Source: an uncultured Opitutia bacterium (lineage in GTDB: Bacteria; Verrucomicrobiota; Verrucomicrobiia; Opitutales; Opitutaceae). Taken from it: DNA of 64,000 nucleotides. This document shows positions 44,768 through 54,221 of the stretch, one piece after another. The stretch lies in contig CAIMFY010000069.1 of assembly GCA_903840415.1 (NCBI GenBank), positions 38,189-102,188 of the forward strand, written 5' to 3'. The notes beneath the pieces are model-generated. The model saw only the letters and a program-made list of their open reading frames with translations, was not told the DNA's origin and ran no database searches. Numbering within the stretch: position 1 is the first letter of the stretch; every line of letters starts with the position of its first letter. A program made the translations under genes and the position numbers.

Positions 44768-46927
44768 TTACTTTTCCTCGTGCGTGAGCTTGTCGGCGGC
44801 GAATGTGAGCTTCGTTGTTTTCCCGCGAACGGAGTAGGAGATCACGGGCGCGGCGCCGGTGGAATCCATTTTGCACGTCAGCGCGCCGTCGCCCTGGCGG
44901 AGGTCGCTCGGGCAAAAAATGGCGGCGATGACGTTTTCCTCGGCAGACGCTTTCACGACGGTGCTGAAGTAGGTTGCCCACGTCAGTTGCGGTTCCTGCA
45001 TCACCGGCAGGTCAGGCTGGCGGCCTTGGATGAGCGAGAAATCGCCGTTGAAGAGTGGGATCATTTCGAGATCGGTGCGGCGGGTGCGCGTGGTGGGCGT
45101 TTCGCCGGTGGCGTAGCGATGAGCGCCGGCGGCCGGAATCGGTGTGGACGCTAGCGTCGTAGGAGCAGCGGCCTGGCGACCACCACGGCCGATCTCGGCG
45201 GCGGTTGCGCGAAGGGTGACGTGGTCCCGAGCCACGTCGGTTTCGACGCCCGGATGGAAACGCACCTCGATCTCGGCGCCGACGGCGCAGGCGACTTGGT
45301 CGAGGACGACGACGAGGTTGGTCTCCTTGTCCAAGACGATCCAGCGGTTCCACCGTTTCAATTCCTTGCCCGGGTAGGCGTGCGTGGGGTCCATGGAGAC
45401 GGCCGCCCAGCCTGACTCCGACGTGTAGGACGTGATGTGGCCGCCGATACCATCGCGCCACGGTTGGTCTTTCAACTTCGCCTCGATTTGTTCCTCTCCG
45501 TTGACCATGACGCAATTGTGACCGCTGGTGCGGGCCTCAAGATAATCCCAGCGCATCGCTCCGAAATATTTTTCGTCGTAGGGTGTGCGCGGAACTTCGC
45601 CGACGAAGTTGAGGCCCTGCCAGTTGATGCTGAACGTGCCGCAGTCGAGGTGGCCGTGGTGCGGATCGTCGTTCATGCCGGCCTTCGTCGCGATGGTGAT
45701 GTAGTCGGCGCCGAAATCCTTGCGCATGACGGCCCAGTCGATGCTCGGGAAAAATTTCGACGTTTCGGCGGGTTTTTCCGGAGTCACTGTCGTGGCCGGC
45801 CAGATGAGATCGAAGATGGTTTCGCCGGAGCGGACAAAATTTTTGACATACCACGCCGCGCGCGGGTCACCGGATTCCTGCGCGAGCTTGTTCATCACGT
45901 AGGAATCGCCGACCGCGTTGCCCGAGCCGTCGCCAAATCCCGCGGTCATGCCGAAGAGTCCGAAGTCGACCGGATGTGGCGAGAGGCTGCGGTGCTTGAA
46001 GAGATCGATTTTGCCGCCGGTGGCGCGCTTGACCGCGTCAATGAAGCGGACGCTTTCGCCGAGACCGTAGGCCCAGTAGCCGCGGCCTTCCTGCCAGCCG
46101 CCGTCGGGACCGATGTGCTCGATCATGTTCCAGATGCCTTCGCAGGAGCGGGCAACGACGTCGGTTAGTTGCGGATCGTCGTCGAGGAGCGCGAGGGCGG
46201 CGAGGCCGAGGCCGGTGTGGCAGATGCCTGACCAGTTGCATTTGTAGGCGGTGGCCCACCAGAGATACTCGTAATTGCCGCGGACGCGCATGATGGCTTT
46301 TTCCAGCAGCGCGCCGCGGAGGCGATCGCGCTGGGGTTTGGCGAGCGCGGGGTAGAGCCAATCGTAGATGTAGGCCATCTGCTGGCTGGTCGCGCTGGCG
46401 GTAATGTCGTAGGTAAACGCGACCTCGTCGTCTTTCGCGCCGTAGGGCCAGACGCGCGGGTAGATGACGTCGAACTGGTGCGGCGTCTGCATCCAGTTTT
46501 CTTGCGCGCAAACGATGTTCGCGTGAAAAAACGCCTTCGCGACGTATTTTTCGTCGCCGGTCATCTGATAGAGAAACGCGAGGCTAAATGCGGCGTTGAG
46601 GTGTTGGGCGACGAATCGGCGGTAGTCGTCGGCCCCGACGTAGCGCGTGTGCATTTCGCGCGGCGGCGGGAGCTCGTTTTCGACGGTGGCGTTTATCAAG
46701 CGGCGGCCCTCGAGGAGAATTTTTTCGAAGACCTCCGCGGAGCGGCGATCCTGTTTGATGTGCTGAAGCAGCGCCGGTTTTTCAGCGGCGGTGAACAGCA
46801 GGTAAGGATGCGCCCGCGGCGCTTTCCCGAGATCGGCGGTGAGCGATTTGAAATCGGGCTGAACTTGAGCAGCGAGGGCGCCGGAAAAAACCAAGGCGGA
46901 AGCGAGAGTGAACAGGGATTTGATCAT
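44768..46927 (-). CDS. Secreted heparinase II/III-family polysaccharide lyase
   Basis: 719 residues. Signal peptide at about 1-19 (LASALVFSGALAAQ). An alpha/alpha-toroid domain (about 30-400) contains the DYRRFVAQHLNAAFSLAF and GPDGGWQEGRGYWAYG segments; an antiparallel beta-sheet domain (about 400-719) begins near MNDDPHHGHLDCGTFSI, which has the family's His-containing HxHxDxG pattern, followed by SGHNCVMVNGEEQ. The substrate may be an alginate- or heparin-like uronate polymer. It may belong to one catabolic theme with the rhamnogalacturonan lyase. Confidence 0.85.
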   Translation of the reverse strand: MIKSLFTLASALVFSGALAAQVQPDFKSLTADLGKAPRAHPYLLFTAAEKPALLQHIKQDRRSAEVFEKILLEGRRLINATVENELPPPREMHTRYVGADDYRRFVAQHLNAAFSLAFLYQMTGDEKYVAKAFFHANIVCAQENWMQTPHQFDVIYPRVWPYGAKDDEVAFTYDITASATSQQMAYIYDWLYPALAKPQRDRLRGALLEKAIMRVRGNYEYLWWATAYKCNWSGICHTGLGLAALALLDDDPQLTDVVARSCEGIWNMIEHIGPDGGWQEGRGYWAYGLGESVRFIDAVKRATGGKIDLFKHRSLSPHPVDFGLFGMTAGFGDGSGNAVGDSYVMNKLAQESGDPRAAWYVKNFVRSGETIFDLIWPATTVTPEKPAETSKFFPSIDWAVMRKDFGADYITIATKAGMNDDPHHGHLDCGTFSINWQGLNFVGEVPRTPYDEKYFGAMRWDYLEARTSGHNCVMVNGEEQIEAKLKDQPWRDGIGGHITSYTSESGWAAVSMDPTHAYPGKELKRWNRWIVLDKETNLVVVLDQVACAVGAEIEVRFHPGVETDVARDHVTLRATAAEIGRGGRQAAAPTTLASTPIPAAGAHRYATGETPTTRTRRTDLEMIPLFNGDFSLIQGRQPDLPVMQEPQLTWATYFSTVVKASAEENVIAAIFCPSDLRQGDGALTCKMDSTGAAPVISYSVRGKTTKLTFAADKLTHEEK

Positions 46928-47024
46928 AGACGTAGGGGTAAACGCACCGCCCGCGGGGAAGGTGCGCTCAGATCGCGGGCATTTTGCTCATATCGTTGAC
47001 CGCGGCGGCGCCGCGCACGACCAG

Positions 47025-47627
47025 TCAGAGCCGCGCGAGGATCAAATTCAGCAGTGCCGCGTGATCGTTGACGGCGGGAAATTGCGGAAACTGTTTCACG
47101 ATGTTGTCCGGCGCGTGGATGAGGATGCCGCGGTCAGCCTGTGCGAGCATCGAGGTGTCGTTGAACGAATCGCCGGCGGCGATGACGTGGTAGCCGAGCG
47201 ACTGAAGCGCGATGACGGCCTGCCGCTTCTGATCGGCGAGGCGGAGCTGGTAGCCGGTGATGCGATCGTTTTCGACGATGAGGCGGTGGCAGAGCAGCGT
47301 GGGCCAGCCCAGCTGGCGGAGAAAGGGTGTGGCGAATTGTTCAAACGTGTCGGAGAGAATGATGAATTGTACGGTGCCACGGAGGGAGTTGAGGAATTCG
47401 ACGGCACCGGGGAGCGGCGTGAGGCCGCTGATGATCTGCTGAATTTTCGAGAGCGTGATGCCGTGGTGGTCGAGAATTTCCAGCCGAGCGCGCATCAGTT
47501 TGTCGTAATCGGGCTCGTCACGAGTCGTGCGGCGCAGTTCCGGGATTCCGGTGCGCTCGGCGACGGCGATCCAGATTTCGGGCGTGAGAACGCCTTCCAT
47601 GTCCAGCGTGACGATGCTTTGCTTCAC
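47025..47627 (-). CDS. thrH: Phosphoserine phosphatase/homoserine phosphotransferase ThrH
   Basis: 200 residues from the GTG at 47627. HAD phosphatase: motif I is VTLDMEGVLTPEIW, typical of ThrH rather than SerB. Motif II is FIILSDTFEQF and motif III/IV is HVIAAGDSFNDTSML. Length is near the 205 usual for ThrH. The enzyme dephosphorylates phosphoserine and can pass the phosphate to homoserine, linking serine and threonine synthesis. A longer upstream extension overlaps yceH and is not conserved. It is 49 bp downstream of yceH on the same strand. Confidence 0.9.
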   Translation of the reverse strand: MKQSIVTLDMEGVLTPEIWIAVAERTGIPELRRTTRDEPDYDKLMRARLEILDHHGITLSKIQQIISGLTPLPGAVEFLNSLRGTVQFIILSDTFEQFATPFLRQLGWPTLLCHRLIVENDRITGYQLRLADQKRQAVIALQSLGYHVIAAGDSFNDTSMLAQADRGILIHAPDNIVKQFPQFPAVNDHAALLNLILARL

Positions 47628-47676
47628 CGTAGAATTGCCTCGGCGCGGGCGCTGGCGCGCAATGACAAAATCGCGT

Positions 47677-48345
47677 TCACTCGAATTGTTTTTGGAAGTG
47701 GGCGAATTGCTCCTGCAACGTGGCCACTTCGCAGCGCACGGCGGCGAGGTCGGATTCGAGCTGCGCAATGCGGGCGTCGGCGAGTGCGGGCAATGTGACG
47801 GCGGTTGGCACGGAAACTTCCGCTGTGCTCACCGCGGATTCGGCTGGGCCAGAAAGCAGGTGCAGGTAACGCGACTCCTTGGTGCCGGGCTGCCGGGGAA
47901 GTCGGACGACGAGCGGATCGGCAACGCGTGCCGCGAGCGTGCTGAGCGTTTCCTCGACTTCGGGGAGCGAGTCGAAGGCGAAGAGGCGTTCGCTCCGAGT
48001 GCGCAGTTCGCCGACGGTCTGCGGGCCGCGCAGCATCAGCACGCAGAGCAATGCGGTCTCGGCGGGCGTCAGTAGAATCGCGTCGTTGAGCGTGTGCTTG
48101 TAGCGGGCGACGCGGCTCTCGGAACCGTGGTAAACGGAAGCCAGTCGCTTCACGCGCAAACTCTCGAGTGCCCGCGTGACGTCGGAGTCGTCGAGGGCCA
48201 TGACGGGTTCGCGATTCGTGAGCTGATTGCAGGCGTTGGTGAGCGCGTTCAGGGAGAGCGGATAATAATCGGGCGTGACGATGGATTTTTCGACGAGGGC
48301 GCCGAGCACACGGACTTCGGCAGGGCTGAGGACGAGCGGCTCCAC
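47677..48345 (-). CDS. YceH/UPF0502 family protein (DUF480)
   Basis: 222 residues, GTG start. Two winged-helix-like domains of the DUF480 family: VLGALVEKSIVTPDYYPLSLNALTNACNQ (cited here as LGALVEKSIVTPDYYPLSLN), then VYHGSESRVARYKH and CVLMLRGPQTVGELRTRSER. The C-terminal ~60 residues include a coiled coil (IAQLESDLAAVRCEVATL). The molecular role is not established; nucleic-acid or protein interaction is guessed from the fold. It follows the prolyl oligopeptidase gene by 4 bp. Confidence 0.88.
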   Translation of the reverse strand: MEPLVLSPAEVRVLGALVEKSIVTPDYYPLSLNALTNACNQLTNREPVMALDDSDVTRALESLRVKRLASVYHGSESRVARYKHTLNDAILLTPAETALLCVLMLRGPQTVGELRTRSERLFAFDSLPEVEETLSTLAARVADPLVVRLPRQPGTKESRYLHLLSGPAESAVSTAEVSVPTAVTLPALADARIAQLESDLAAVRCEVATLQEQFAHFQKQFE

Positions 48346-48349
48346 GGTG

Positions 48350-50524
48350 TTATTTCTTCACCGGCCGGTAGTCGACGCCGAGCTGGCTGAAGAGAAACGC
48401 GTCGACGTCGACGGTTTCTGCGATGCTTTGCCGAAGGCTGCTGCCGATGCCGTGGCCGCTGTCGGCGGTGGTGCGCAAGAGGCAGTCGGCGCCGGCGGCT
48501 TGGAGACGCGCGGTCATCTTGCGGCTCTGTAGCGGATCGACGCGCGGATCGTTGGCACCGGTCAGGAAGAGGATCGCGGGATATTTCTCGCCGTCGCGCA
48601 CGTGGTGATAGGGCGAGTAGGCGTAGAGCGCCTTGAATTGCGCCTCGTCCTTCACCGTGCCGAACTCGGGGATGTTGAACGCGCCGTTAGACGAAAGCTC
48701 GACGCGCAGCATGTCGTAGATGCCGACATGGCTGACGACGCAGTGCATGAGCGCCGGGTTTTGCGTGAGCGTCGCGCCCATGAGCAGGCCTCCATTACTG
48801 CCGCCCTCGACCGCCAGTTTTTCCGAGTACGTGTAGCCGGCCTCGATCATGTGGCTGCACGCCGCGGCGAAATCGTCGAACACGTTTTGTTTGCGCGTGA
48901 GGCTGCCCAGATGGTGCCACTCGTCGCCAAACTCGGCTCCGCCGCGAAGATTGGCCTCGGCGAAAATCACACCCTGCTCGACGAGCACGCGCCGCGCCGC
49001 GCGGAAAGCCGGCGTGATATTGATGCCGTAACCGCCGTAGCCGGTCACGAGGCAAGGATGGGAGCCGTCGAGCACGAGGCCTTTCTTGCGGATAATATTC
49101 ACCGGAATCTTCGTTCCGTCCTTGGAGGCGGCGAACTCGCGCACGACTTCGCAGTCGGCGAAATCTACCGGCGCGGTCTGCGAGAGCGGCGTCTTGCTCG
49201 TCGCGCTGACGGCGGGATCGAACGCGAACCAGCTCGGCACGTCGATGTAACTCGTATCGCGGAACAGCACCGTATCGCTGCCGCTAGAACCGGCCACGAC
49301 GTCGGTAACGGAACCGACCGGAAACTGCCGGGGCTCACCGACAGGCAGCCCGCTGAGATCGAAGGCGCGCACGGCGCTCGGTCCGCCGAGCTGGTAAGTC
49401 GCGTAGATGCGCGTGGCAGTGAATGCGAGATTCGACGCGTGCAGCGAAAACTCCGAGACGAGCGTGTCGGGCCCCTCGTGAAGCACGACCTGCATCGGTG
49501 TCGGTTCCGTGCTACTGCCGGTGCGCGAAGCGAGCGTGAGCTTCAGCAGCTGGCCGCGAGCAGCATTTTTCAACGACACGAAATAAATTCCGGTGCGATC
49601 ACCGGCGGTGTCGGGCGCGAGCGCAGCCTGCACTACCCGATCCTCGTAGTGGGTGAGTTGGTGCCAGTTGCCGTCGAGCGAACGCGCGTAGTGTTGAAAC
49701 TCGCCGCCGTCGCCTTTCTGCATGCTGACGAGGGCGACCCCGCTGTGGGATGTTTCGATGATCACCTCGGCGATTTTCGGAAAATCCTTGCCGATTTCGT
49801 AGCGGTCCTGCGTGACGGGGGTGCCGAGCACGTGATGGTAGACCTGCATGTAGAAGTCGCGGTCTTCGGGCGGACGTTCGTTGCCCTGCGGATAACGCGT
49901 GTAGAAAAAACTCTTGCCATTGGGCAGCCAAGCGAGCGCGCCGCCCCCCGTGCCGTTTTGCGCTCTCGGGACGACTTCAAAGACTGGCTGGCCAGTCGTG
50001 ACGTCGAAGACATGCACATCGCCCGACTCGCTGCCGCCCTCGGAGAGCGAGACTGCGACGAGTTTGCCATCGGGACTCGGCACATACCAATCGATCGCGG
50101 TCGTGCCTTTCGCGTTCAAAGCGTTGGGATCGACGAGCACGCGCGCCGCCTCGGGGTGCAGCGCTGACTCCATCACGACGAGAAACGGCTGCTGCTTTGG
50201 CGGTTGGCGTTTGATGGCGAACAACAGATCGCCGGCAAAGTGGAGGCCGCCGTAGGAGATGGATTGGGCGGAAAGAATCTCGGCCACACGGTCGCGGATC
50301 TCAGCGATGTGCGGCAACGCGTCGAGGCGACCGCGGGCGTGGACGTTTTGTCCGTCGGACCATGCTTTCACCGCGGGATCATTCCAGTCTTCAAGCCACC
50401 GATAATTGTCGACCACAGTCACGCCATGATAAGTGTCGCTCACCGGCTTGATCGGAGCGACGGGCGGCGTGGCGAACGCCGCATTGGCGATAAAAATCAG
50501 AGTGAGGAGGCGGGTGGCATTCAT
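48350..50524 (-). CDS. Prolyl oligopeptidase (S9A family)
   Basis: 724 residues. Signal peptide at about 1-18 (LLTLIFIANAAFATP), so it is exported. An N-terminal seven-bladed propeller is followed by the alpha/beta-hydrolase domain. Catalytic triad: Ser in AVEGGSNGGLLMG, Asp in LTGANDPRVDPLQS, and His in TADSGHGIGSS. It cleaves short proline-containing peptides. It lies 21 bp after glnS and 4 bp before yceH, implying a glnS-S9-yceH-thrH unit. Confidence 0.94.
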   Translation of the reverse strand: MNATRLLTLIFIANAAFATPPVAPIKPVSDTYHGVTVVDNYRWLEDWNDPAVKAWSDGQNVHARGRLDALPHIAEIRDRVAEILSAQSISYGGLHFAGDLLFAIKRQPPKQQPFLVVMESALHPEAARVLVDPNALNAKGTTAIDWYVPSPDGKLVAVSLSEGGSESGDVHVFDVTTGQPVFEVVPRAQNGTGGGALAWLPNGKSFFYTRYPQGNERPPEDRDFYMQVYHHVLGTPVTQDRYEIGKDFPKIAEVIIETSHSGVALVSMQKGDGGEFQHYARSLDGNWHQLTHYEDRVVQAALAPDTAGDRTGIYFVSLKNAARGQLLKLTLASRTGSSTEPTPMQVVLHEGPDTLVSEFSLHASNLAFTATRIYATYQLGGPSAVRAFDLSGLPVGEPRQFPVGSVTDVVAGSSGSDTVLFRDTSYIDVPSWFAFDPAVSATSKTPLSQTAPVDFADCEVVREFAASKDGTKIPVNIIRKKGLVLDGSHPCLVTGYGGYGINITPAFRAARRVLVEQGVIFAEANLRGGAEFGDEWHHLGSLTRKQNVFDDFAAACSHMIEAGYTYSEKLAVEGGSNGGLLMGATLTQNPALMHCVVSHVGIYDMLRVELSSNGAFNIPEFGTVKDEAQFKALYAYSPYHHVRDGEKYPAILFLTGANDPRVDPLQSRKMTARLQAAGADCLLRTTADSGHGIGSSLRQSIAETVDVDAFLFSQLGVDYRPVKK

Positions 50525-50545
50525 GGGGCGTGAGGCCAGAGCGAG

Positions 50546-52357
50546 TTATTTTTTTGGCGGCGGCGTCTTGGGCGTCCAAGCATCTTTCAGCGAAATGGTG
50601 CGGTTAAACACGAGTTTGCCGGGCGCGCTGTCCCTCGGGTCGATCGCGAAGTAGCCGAGGCGCTCGAATTGAAAACGGTCGTCCGTCGTGGCTGTGGCGA
50701 GCGACGGTTCAAGCTTCGCGGTGACGACGTCGAGCGAGTGCGGGTTCACGACTTGAAGGAAATCGTCCTCGGCGGCGGGCTCCGCGACGGTGAAGAGTCG
50801 ATCGTAGAGTCGAACCTCGGCGTCGATAGCCTGTGCGGCGCTGACCCAGTGAATCGTGCCTTTCACCTTGCGATCGGAATTCGGGTGGCCGCTGCGTGTC
50901 GTGAGATCGGCGGTGCAGCGCAACTCGGTGATCGTGCCGGCGGCGTTTTTCACGATCTCGTCGAGTTTGACGATGCAGGCGTATTTCAGGCGAACCTCGC
51001 CGCCGGGCTTTAGGCGGAAATATTTCGGGGGCGGCACCTCGGCGAAGTCGTCGCTTTCGATGAAGACATCGCGTGTGAGGACGATTTTGCGCGTCGTGGG
51101 ATTTTCGTTCTGGGGATCGTTCGTCGCGGCGCACTCGATCGCTTCGTCGGGGGCGAGGTTGGTGAGGACGATTTTGATCGGACGCAGGACGGCGAGGCGA
51201 CGCTGGGCGAGGGTGTTGAGTTCTTCGCGCACGGCGTGATCAAAGACGGCGATGTCGGTGACGCTGTCGAATTTGGTGACACCAACTCCGATGACGAAGC
51301 GGCGCAGCGCGCTCGCCGGGATGCCGCGCCGGCGGAGGCCGGACAAGGTGGGCATGCGCGGGTCGTCCCAGCCGTTGACGATTTTTTCGGTGACGAGTTG
51401 GAGCAGTTTTCGTTTCGAGACAAGGGTGTAGCCGGGGACGAGCTTGGCGAATTCGTATTGGTGCGGGAGCGGGCGCGGCAGGCCGAGGTTTTCGAGAATC
51501 CAGTCGTAGAGCGGCCGGTGGACTTCGAACTCAACGGTGCAGATGCTGTGGGTGATGCCTTCGAGGTAGTCGCTGAGGCAGTGAGCGAAATCGTAAAGCG
51601 GGTAGATGCACCATTTGTCACCCGTCTGGTGGTGGGAGGCGTGGCGGATGCGGTAGAGCAGCGGATCGCGCAGCCAGATGTTGGGCGACGCCATGTCGAT
51701 CTTGGCTCGAAGACTGCGCGCACCATTCGGAAATTCTCCAGCGCGCATCCGGCCGAAGAGATCGAGGTTTTCGACGACGGAGCGGGTGCGGTAGGGCGAA
51801 TCGCGACCGGGTTGATCGGGCGAGCCGCGGTAGGCTTCGGTTTCTTCGGGGCTCAAGTCGCAAACGTAGGCGTGGCCACGTTTGATGAGTTCTACGGCGT
51901 AACCGTAGATCGGCTCGAAATAGTCGCTGGCGAAAAACGGCTCAGCGCCGGGCGTGTCGGGCGAAACGGCGTCGAGGAAGAAGTCGGATTGGCCGTTGAC
52001 CGATTGCACGGTGGGTATGGCGCCCTTCGGCTTAAAGCCGAGGCATTGATCGGCCCAGCCGGCGATGAGCCATTTTACGTCGGCGGTAATGGATTCGACG
52101 TATTCGAGGTCTTCTTTGACGGGGTTAGTGTCGTCAAAGCGGAGGTTGCACTGGCCGGCATTTTCGCGGGCGATGCCGAAGTTCAGGCAGATCGACTTGG
52201 CGTGGCCGATGTGGAGATAACCGTTCGGCTCTGGTGGAAAGCGGGTGACAATTTTCGGGTAGCGGTTTTCCGCGACGTGCTGGGCGACAATGTCGCGAAT
52301 AAAGTCGGTGGGCGCAGCTGTGGCGGCGGCGCTGGAGTCGGTAGGCTCAACGGACAT
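50546..52357 (-). CDS. glnS: Glutaminyl-tRNA synthetase
   Basis: 603 residues. Class I synthetase for tRNA-Gln. N-terminal motif RFPPEPNGYLHIGHAKSICL (cited as EPNGYLHIGHAKS), with RFDDTNPVKED. The KMSKS equivalent is TLVSKRKLLQLV. The catalytic domain is followed by the characteristic GlnRS beta-barrel anticodon domain (HWVSAAQAIDAEVRLYDRLF). A direct GlnRS means the amidotransferase route is not needed for Gln-tRNA. I chose ATG 52357; a longer frame runs toward the tRNA-Arg gene. Confidence 0.94.
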   Translation of the reverse strand: MSVEPTDSSAAATAAPTDFIRDIVAQHVAENRYPKIVTRFPPEPNGYLHIGHAKSICLNFGIARENAGQCNLRFDDTNPVKEDLEYVESITADVKWLIAGWADQCLGFKPKGAIPTVQSVNGQSDFFLDAVSPDTPGAEPFFASDYFEPIYGYAVELIKRGHAYVCDLSPEETEAYRGSPDQPGRDSPYRTRSVVENLDLFGRMRAGEFPNGARSLRAKIDMASPNIWLRDPLLYRIRHASHHQTGDKWCIYPLYDFAHCLSDYLEGITHSICTVEFEVHRPLYDWILENLGLPRPLPHQYEFAKLVPGYTLVSKRKLLQLVTEKIVNGWDDPRMPTLSGLRRRGIPASALRRFVIGVGVTKFDSVTDIAVFDHAVREELNTLAQRRLAVLRPIKIVLTNLAPDEAIECAATNDPQNENPTTRKIVLTRDVFIESDDFAEVPPPKYFRLKPGGEVRLKYACIVKLDEIVKNAAGTITELRCTADLTTRSGHPNSDRKVKGTIHWVSAAQAIDAEVRLYDRLFTVAEPAAEDDFLQVVNPHSLDVVTAKLEPSLATATTDDRFQFERLGYFAIDPRDSAPGKLVFNRTISLKDAWTPKTPPPKK

Positions 52358-52464
52358 ATGGTGGAAAATTGCGAGGCGCTCGGGTGCGAGGCAACGCCAC
52401 AATTGGCGTGCGACGCGGGCTTGACGCGACTGGCGCTGCCGCGCTTCATGCCCGCCTGTTCACC

Positions 52465-52539
52465 GCGAGCGTAGCACAATGGATAGTGTAGTGGCCTCCG
52501 AAGCCATAGATCTGGGTTCGATTCCCAGCGCTCGCACCA
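52465..52539 (+). tRNA. tRNA-Arg (anticodon CCG)
   Basis: Cloverleaf: acceptor GCGAGCG/CGCTCGC, D stem GCAC/GTGT, anticodon stem GTGGC/GCCAT with loop CTCCGAA giving anticodon CCG, variable AGAT, T stem CTGGG/CCCAG with loop TTCGATT, then discriminator A and encoded CCA. It reads Arg CGG codons. Its last 26 bases are the attachment core of the integrated element that begins here. Confidence 0.95.
52514..52539 (+). other. attL core (26-bp direct repeat, in tRNA-Arg)
   Basis: Identical to 60706-60731. Runs from the T arm to the encoded CCA end of the tRNA-Arg gene. The three bases preceding it differ from those at attR. Confidence 0.92.
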
Positions 52540-52574
52540 CTTCTTTCAGAGGAGAAACCCTAAACCACCCCCCT

Positions 52575-52601
52575 ACTGTTGCCAGTTTTTTTGGCAACAG
52601 T
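52575..52601. other. Inverted pair of ACTGTTGCCA motifs (putative arm-type integrase sites)
   Basis: ACTGTTGCCA at 52575-52584 and its reverse complement at 52592-52601, with a 7-nt T-rich spacer. The same motif appears twice in direct orientation near the right end (60557-60577). A T run lies in the loop, so this is not a normal terminator. Confidence 0.75.
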
Positions 52602-52624
52602 CAGTTGACACTGCGGCCTAGCGC

Positions 52625-53839
52625 ATGGAGGCAACCATGACGACTGGGTTCACAATCAAGACCACGAAGGTCAAAAACGGCGATTTCACTTATCGCACGC
52701 ACCGTCTAACGGGCTGGCTCGACGGTCGCCGAATCCGCGAGCAATTCAAAAACCAAGAGGAAGCCGAAGGCCGCAAGAACGAGCTTGAGGTTAAAGCCGC
52801 CAACGGGTCCGGCAACGTGCGAGCACGAGTGACCCGGTTGAGCACCGAGCAACTCGCCGAAGCTGAGTCCGCGTTCGCCCGTCTTGCTGGGCGCCCGCTC
52901 TCCCAAGCAGTCAGTTGGTATCTTGAGACCTACCGCCCGCCAGAGACCGCCACGGCCATCGGAACGGCCATTGCGGACTTTCTGGCTGACCGCGGCCAAC
53001 ACGTTCGCAGTGTCGTTCTGACCGACTACCGGCGCGACCTGGAGAAGTTGCGGGCCGCGTTCCCGACGAAATGCGTTCACGAGATTTCAACCGCCGACAT
53101 TCAACAATTTCTCGGCAACCGGGGGTTTGGAAAGAAGCGCTTCAATAACTTCCGCGGCACGCTCGCCGCGTTTTTCTCGTGGTGCAAATCGCCACTGCGC
53201 GGCTGGACTCGCGAAAATCCGGTTGCGCCCGTGCAGGCGTTCAAGATCACGCGCGGGCTGCCTGAAATCATTTCGGTGACTACCGCACAGCAACTCATGG
53301 AGTATTTGGAGAGTTACACCGGCGACGGTCGCGACCTTCCGGCTGGCTGCATGGTGCCATACTTTGCGCTCTGCCTTTTTGCCGGCATCCGACCGTGTCC
53401 GCTGCGCGGGGAGATCTCAAAAATGGCGAAACTTTCCGATCTCGGAAAAGCAATCGACCTATCCCTTAACGCGATCCGGATCAGTCCTGAGATTTCAAAG
53501 GTCAAAGCAGTTCGACAAATCGCCATTCGCCCAAATCTCGCCGCATGGCTCATGCGCTACCCGACCAAACAATTTCCGATTTTGCCGCTCGGCTACCGAA
53601 AAATGATCCAAGAAATCAGGGTCAAATTCGGCATTGGTGACGACGTGCTGCGGCACACGTTCATTTCCATGCACGTCGCCAAATTCAAGAGCATGGGTGA
53701 AGCAGCACTTGAGGCCGGGAATTCCGAGACAATGATTCGGAAGCACTATTACAACGTCGTCAGCGGTGCAGACGCCGAGTCGTTTTGGAGCATCGCACCC
53801 GGCGTGACCACCGGAGAAATCGTTGCTCTGACGGGCTAA
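52625..53839 (+). CDS. int: Tyrosine integrase of the element
   Basis: 404 residues; a second ATG four codons in is possible. Catalyses site-specific integration and excision at the tRNA-Arg site. An N-terminal arm/SAM-like region (about 90-200) precedes the catalytic domain. Catalytic residues: Arg256 in LFAGIRPCPL, Lys292 or Lys294 in ISKVKAVRQIAI, Arg343 in DDVLRHTFIS, and nucleophile Tyr375 in MIRKHYYNVV. Both family His positions differ: Asp340 replaces the HxxR His and Asn366 the later His. It lies next to the attL core and arm-type repeats, as expected. Its stop overlaps the convergent regulator gene by 4 bp. Confidence 0.92.
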   Translation: MEATMTTGFTIKTTKVKNGDFTYRTHRLTGWLDGRRIREQFKNQEEAEGRKNELEVKAANGSGNVRARVTRLSTEQLAEAESAFARLAGRPLSQAVSWYLETYRPPETATAIGTAIADFLADRGQHVRSVVLTDYRRDLEKLRAAFPTKCVHEISTADIQQFLGNRGFGKKRFNNFRGTLAAFFSWCKSPLRGWTRENPVAPVQAFKITRGLPEIISVTTAQQLMEYLESYTGDGRDLPAGCMVPYFALCLFAGIRPCPLRGEISKMAKLSDLGKAIDLSLNAIRISPEISKVKAVRQIAIRPNLAAWLMRYPTKQFPILPLGYRKMIQEIRVKFGIGDDVLRHTFISMHVAKFKSMGEAALEAGNSETMIRKHYYNVVSGADAESFWSIAPGVTTGEIVALTG

Positions 53840-54213
53840 ATGGACGAGGGGGCGGGGATGAGGTAGCCAGTGACGCGCTTCATCCTCGCGTCTCTTTTCG
53901 CTGAGGTCGCGGGCGAATGGTATTCGCGCGACCATTCAATGCCTTTACCCACTAACGCTCGCCGACCGCGCGGGCTACCTCGAAGCCTTGGCACATATTG
54001 CCAGACCTCCGCGATCTCCCGAAGCAGGACGCGGCCCTTTCGGTCCTGTGAAATAAGTCGTTTCTTCGCGTAGCGAATCACGGTCTGGCGAGAAATACCG
54101 ATTTCACGGGCCGCACAAGATTTTGTTACCCGTTGCTCTCGCTTTCCGCGCACAACCTCACGAAGCACTTCGCGACGTGCTTTTGTGTGAAGTCTAAAAG
54201 TCGGGTTTCTCAT
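53836..54213 (-). CDS. Basic helix-turn-helix protein, probable element regulator
   Basis: 125 residues from ATG 54213; an upstream start at 54276 would overlap the divergent gene. Its centre has a resolvase/MerR-like HTH (KSCAAREIGISRQTVIRYAKKR), followed by LISQDRKGRVLLREIAEVW, and a basic C terminus. It faces the two excisionase-like genes across a 40-bp region with a TGTCA-N8-TGACA palindrome, the position of the repressor in phage satellites. Whether it represses or directs excision is not shown. Confidence 0.7.
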   Translation of the reverse strand: MRNPTFRLHTKARREVLREVVRGKREQRVTKSCAAREIGISRQTVIRYAKKRLISQDRKGRVLLREIAEVWQYVPRLRGSPRGRRALVGKGIEWSREYHSPATSAKRDARMKRVTGYLIPAPSSI

Positions 54214-54221
54214 AGGAGAAC

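Noticed and set aside
52575..52601. Terminator behind tRNA-Arg
   Set aside because: The T run is in the loop, not after the stem, and the same motif recurs at the other end of the element, so arm-type sites fit better.
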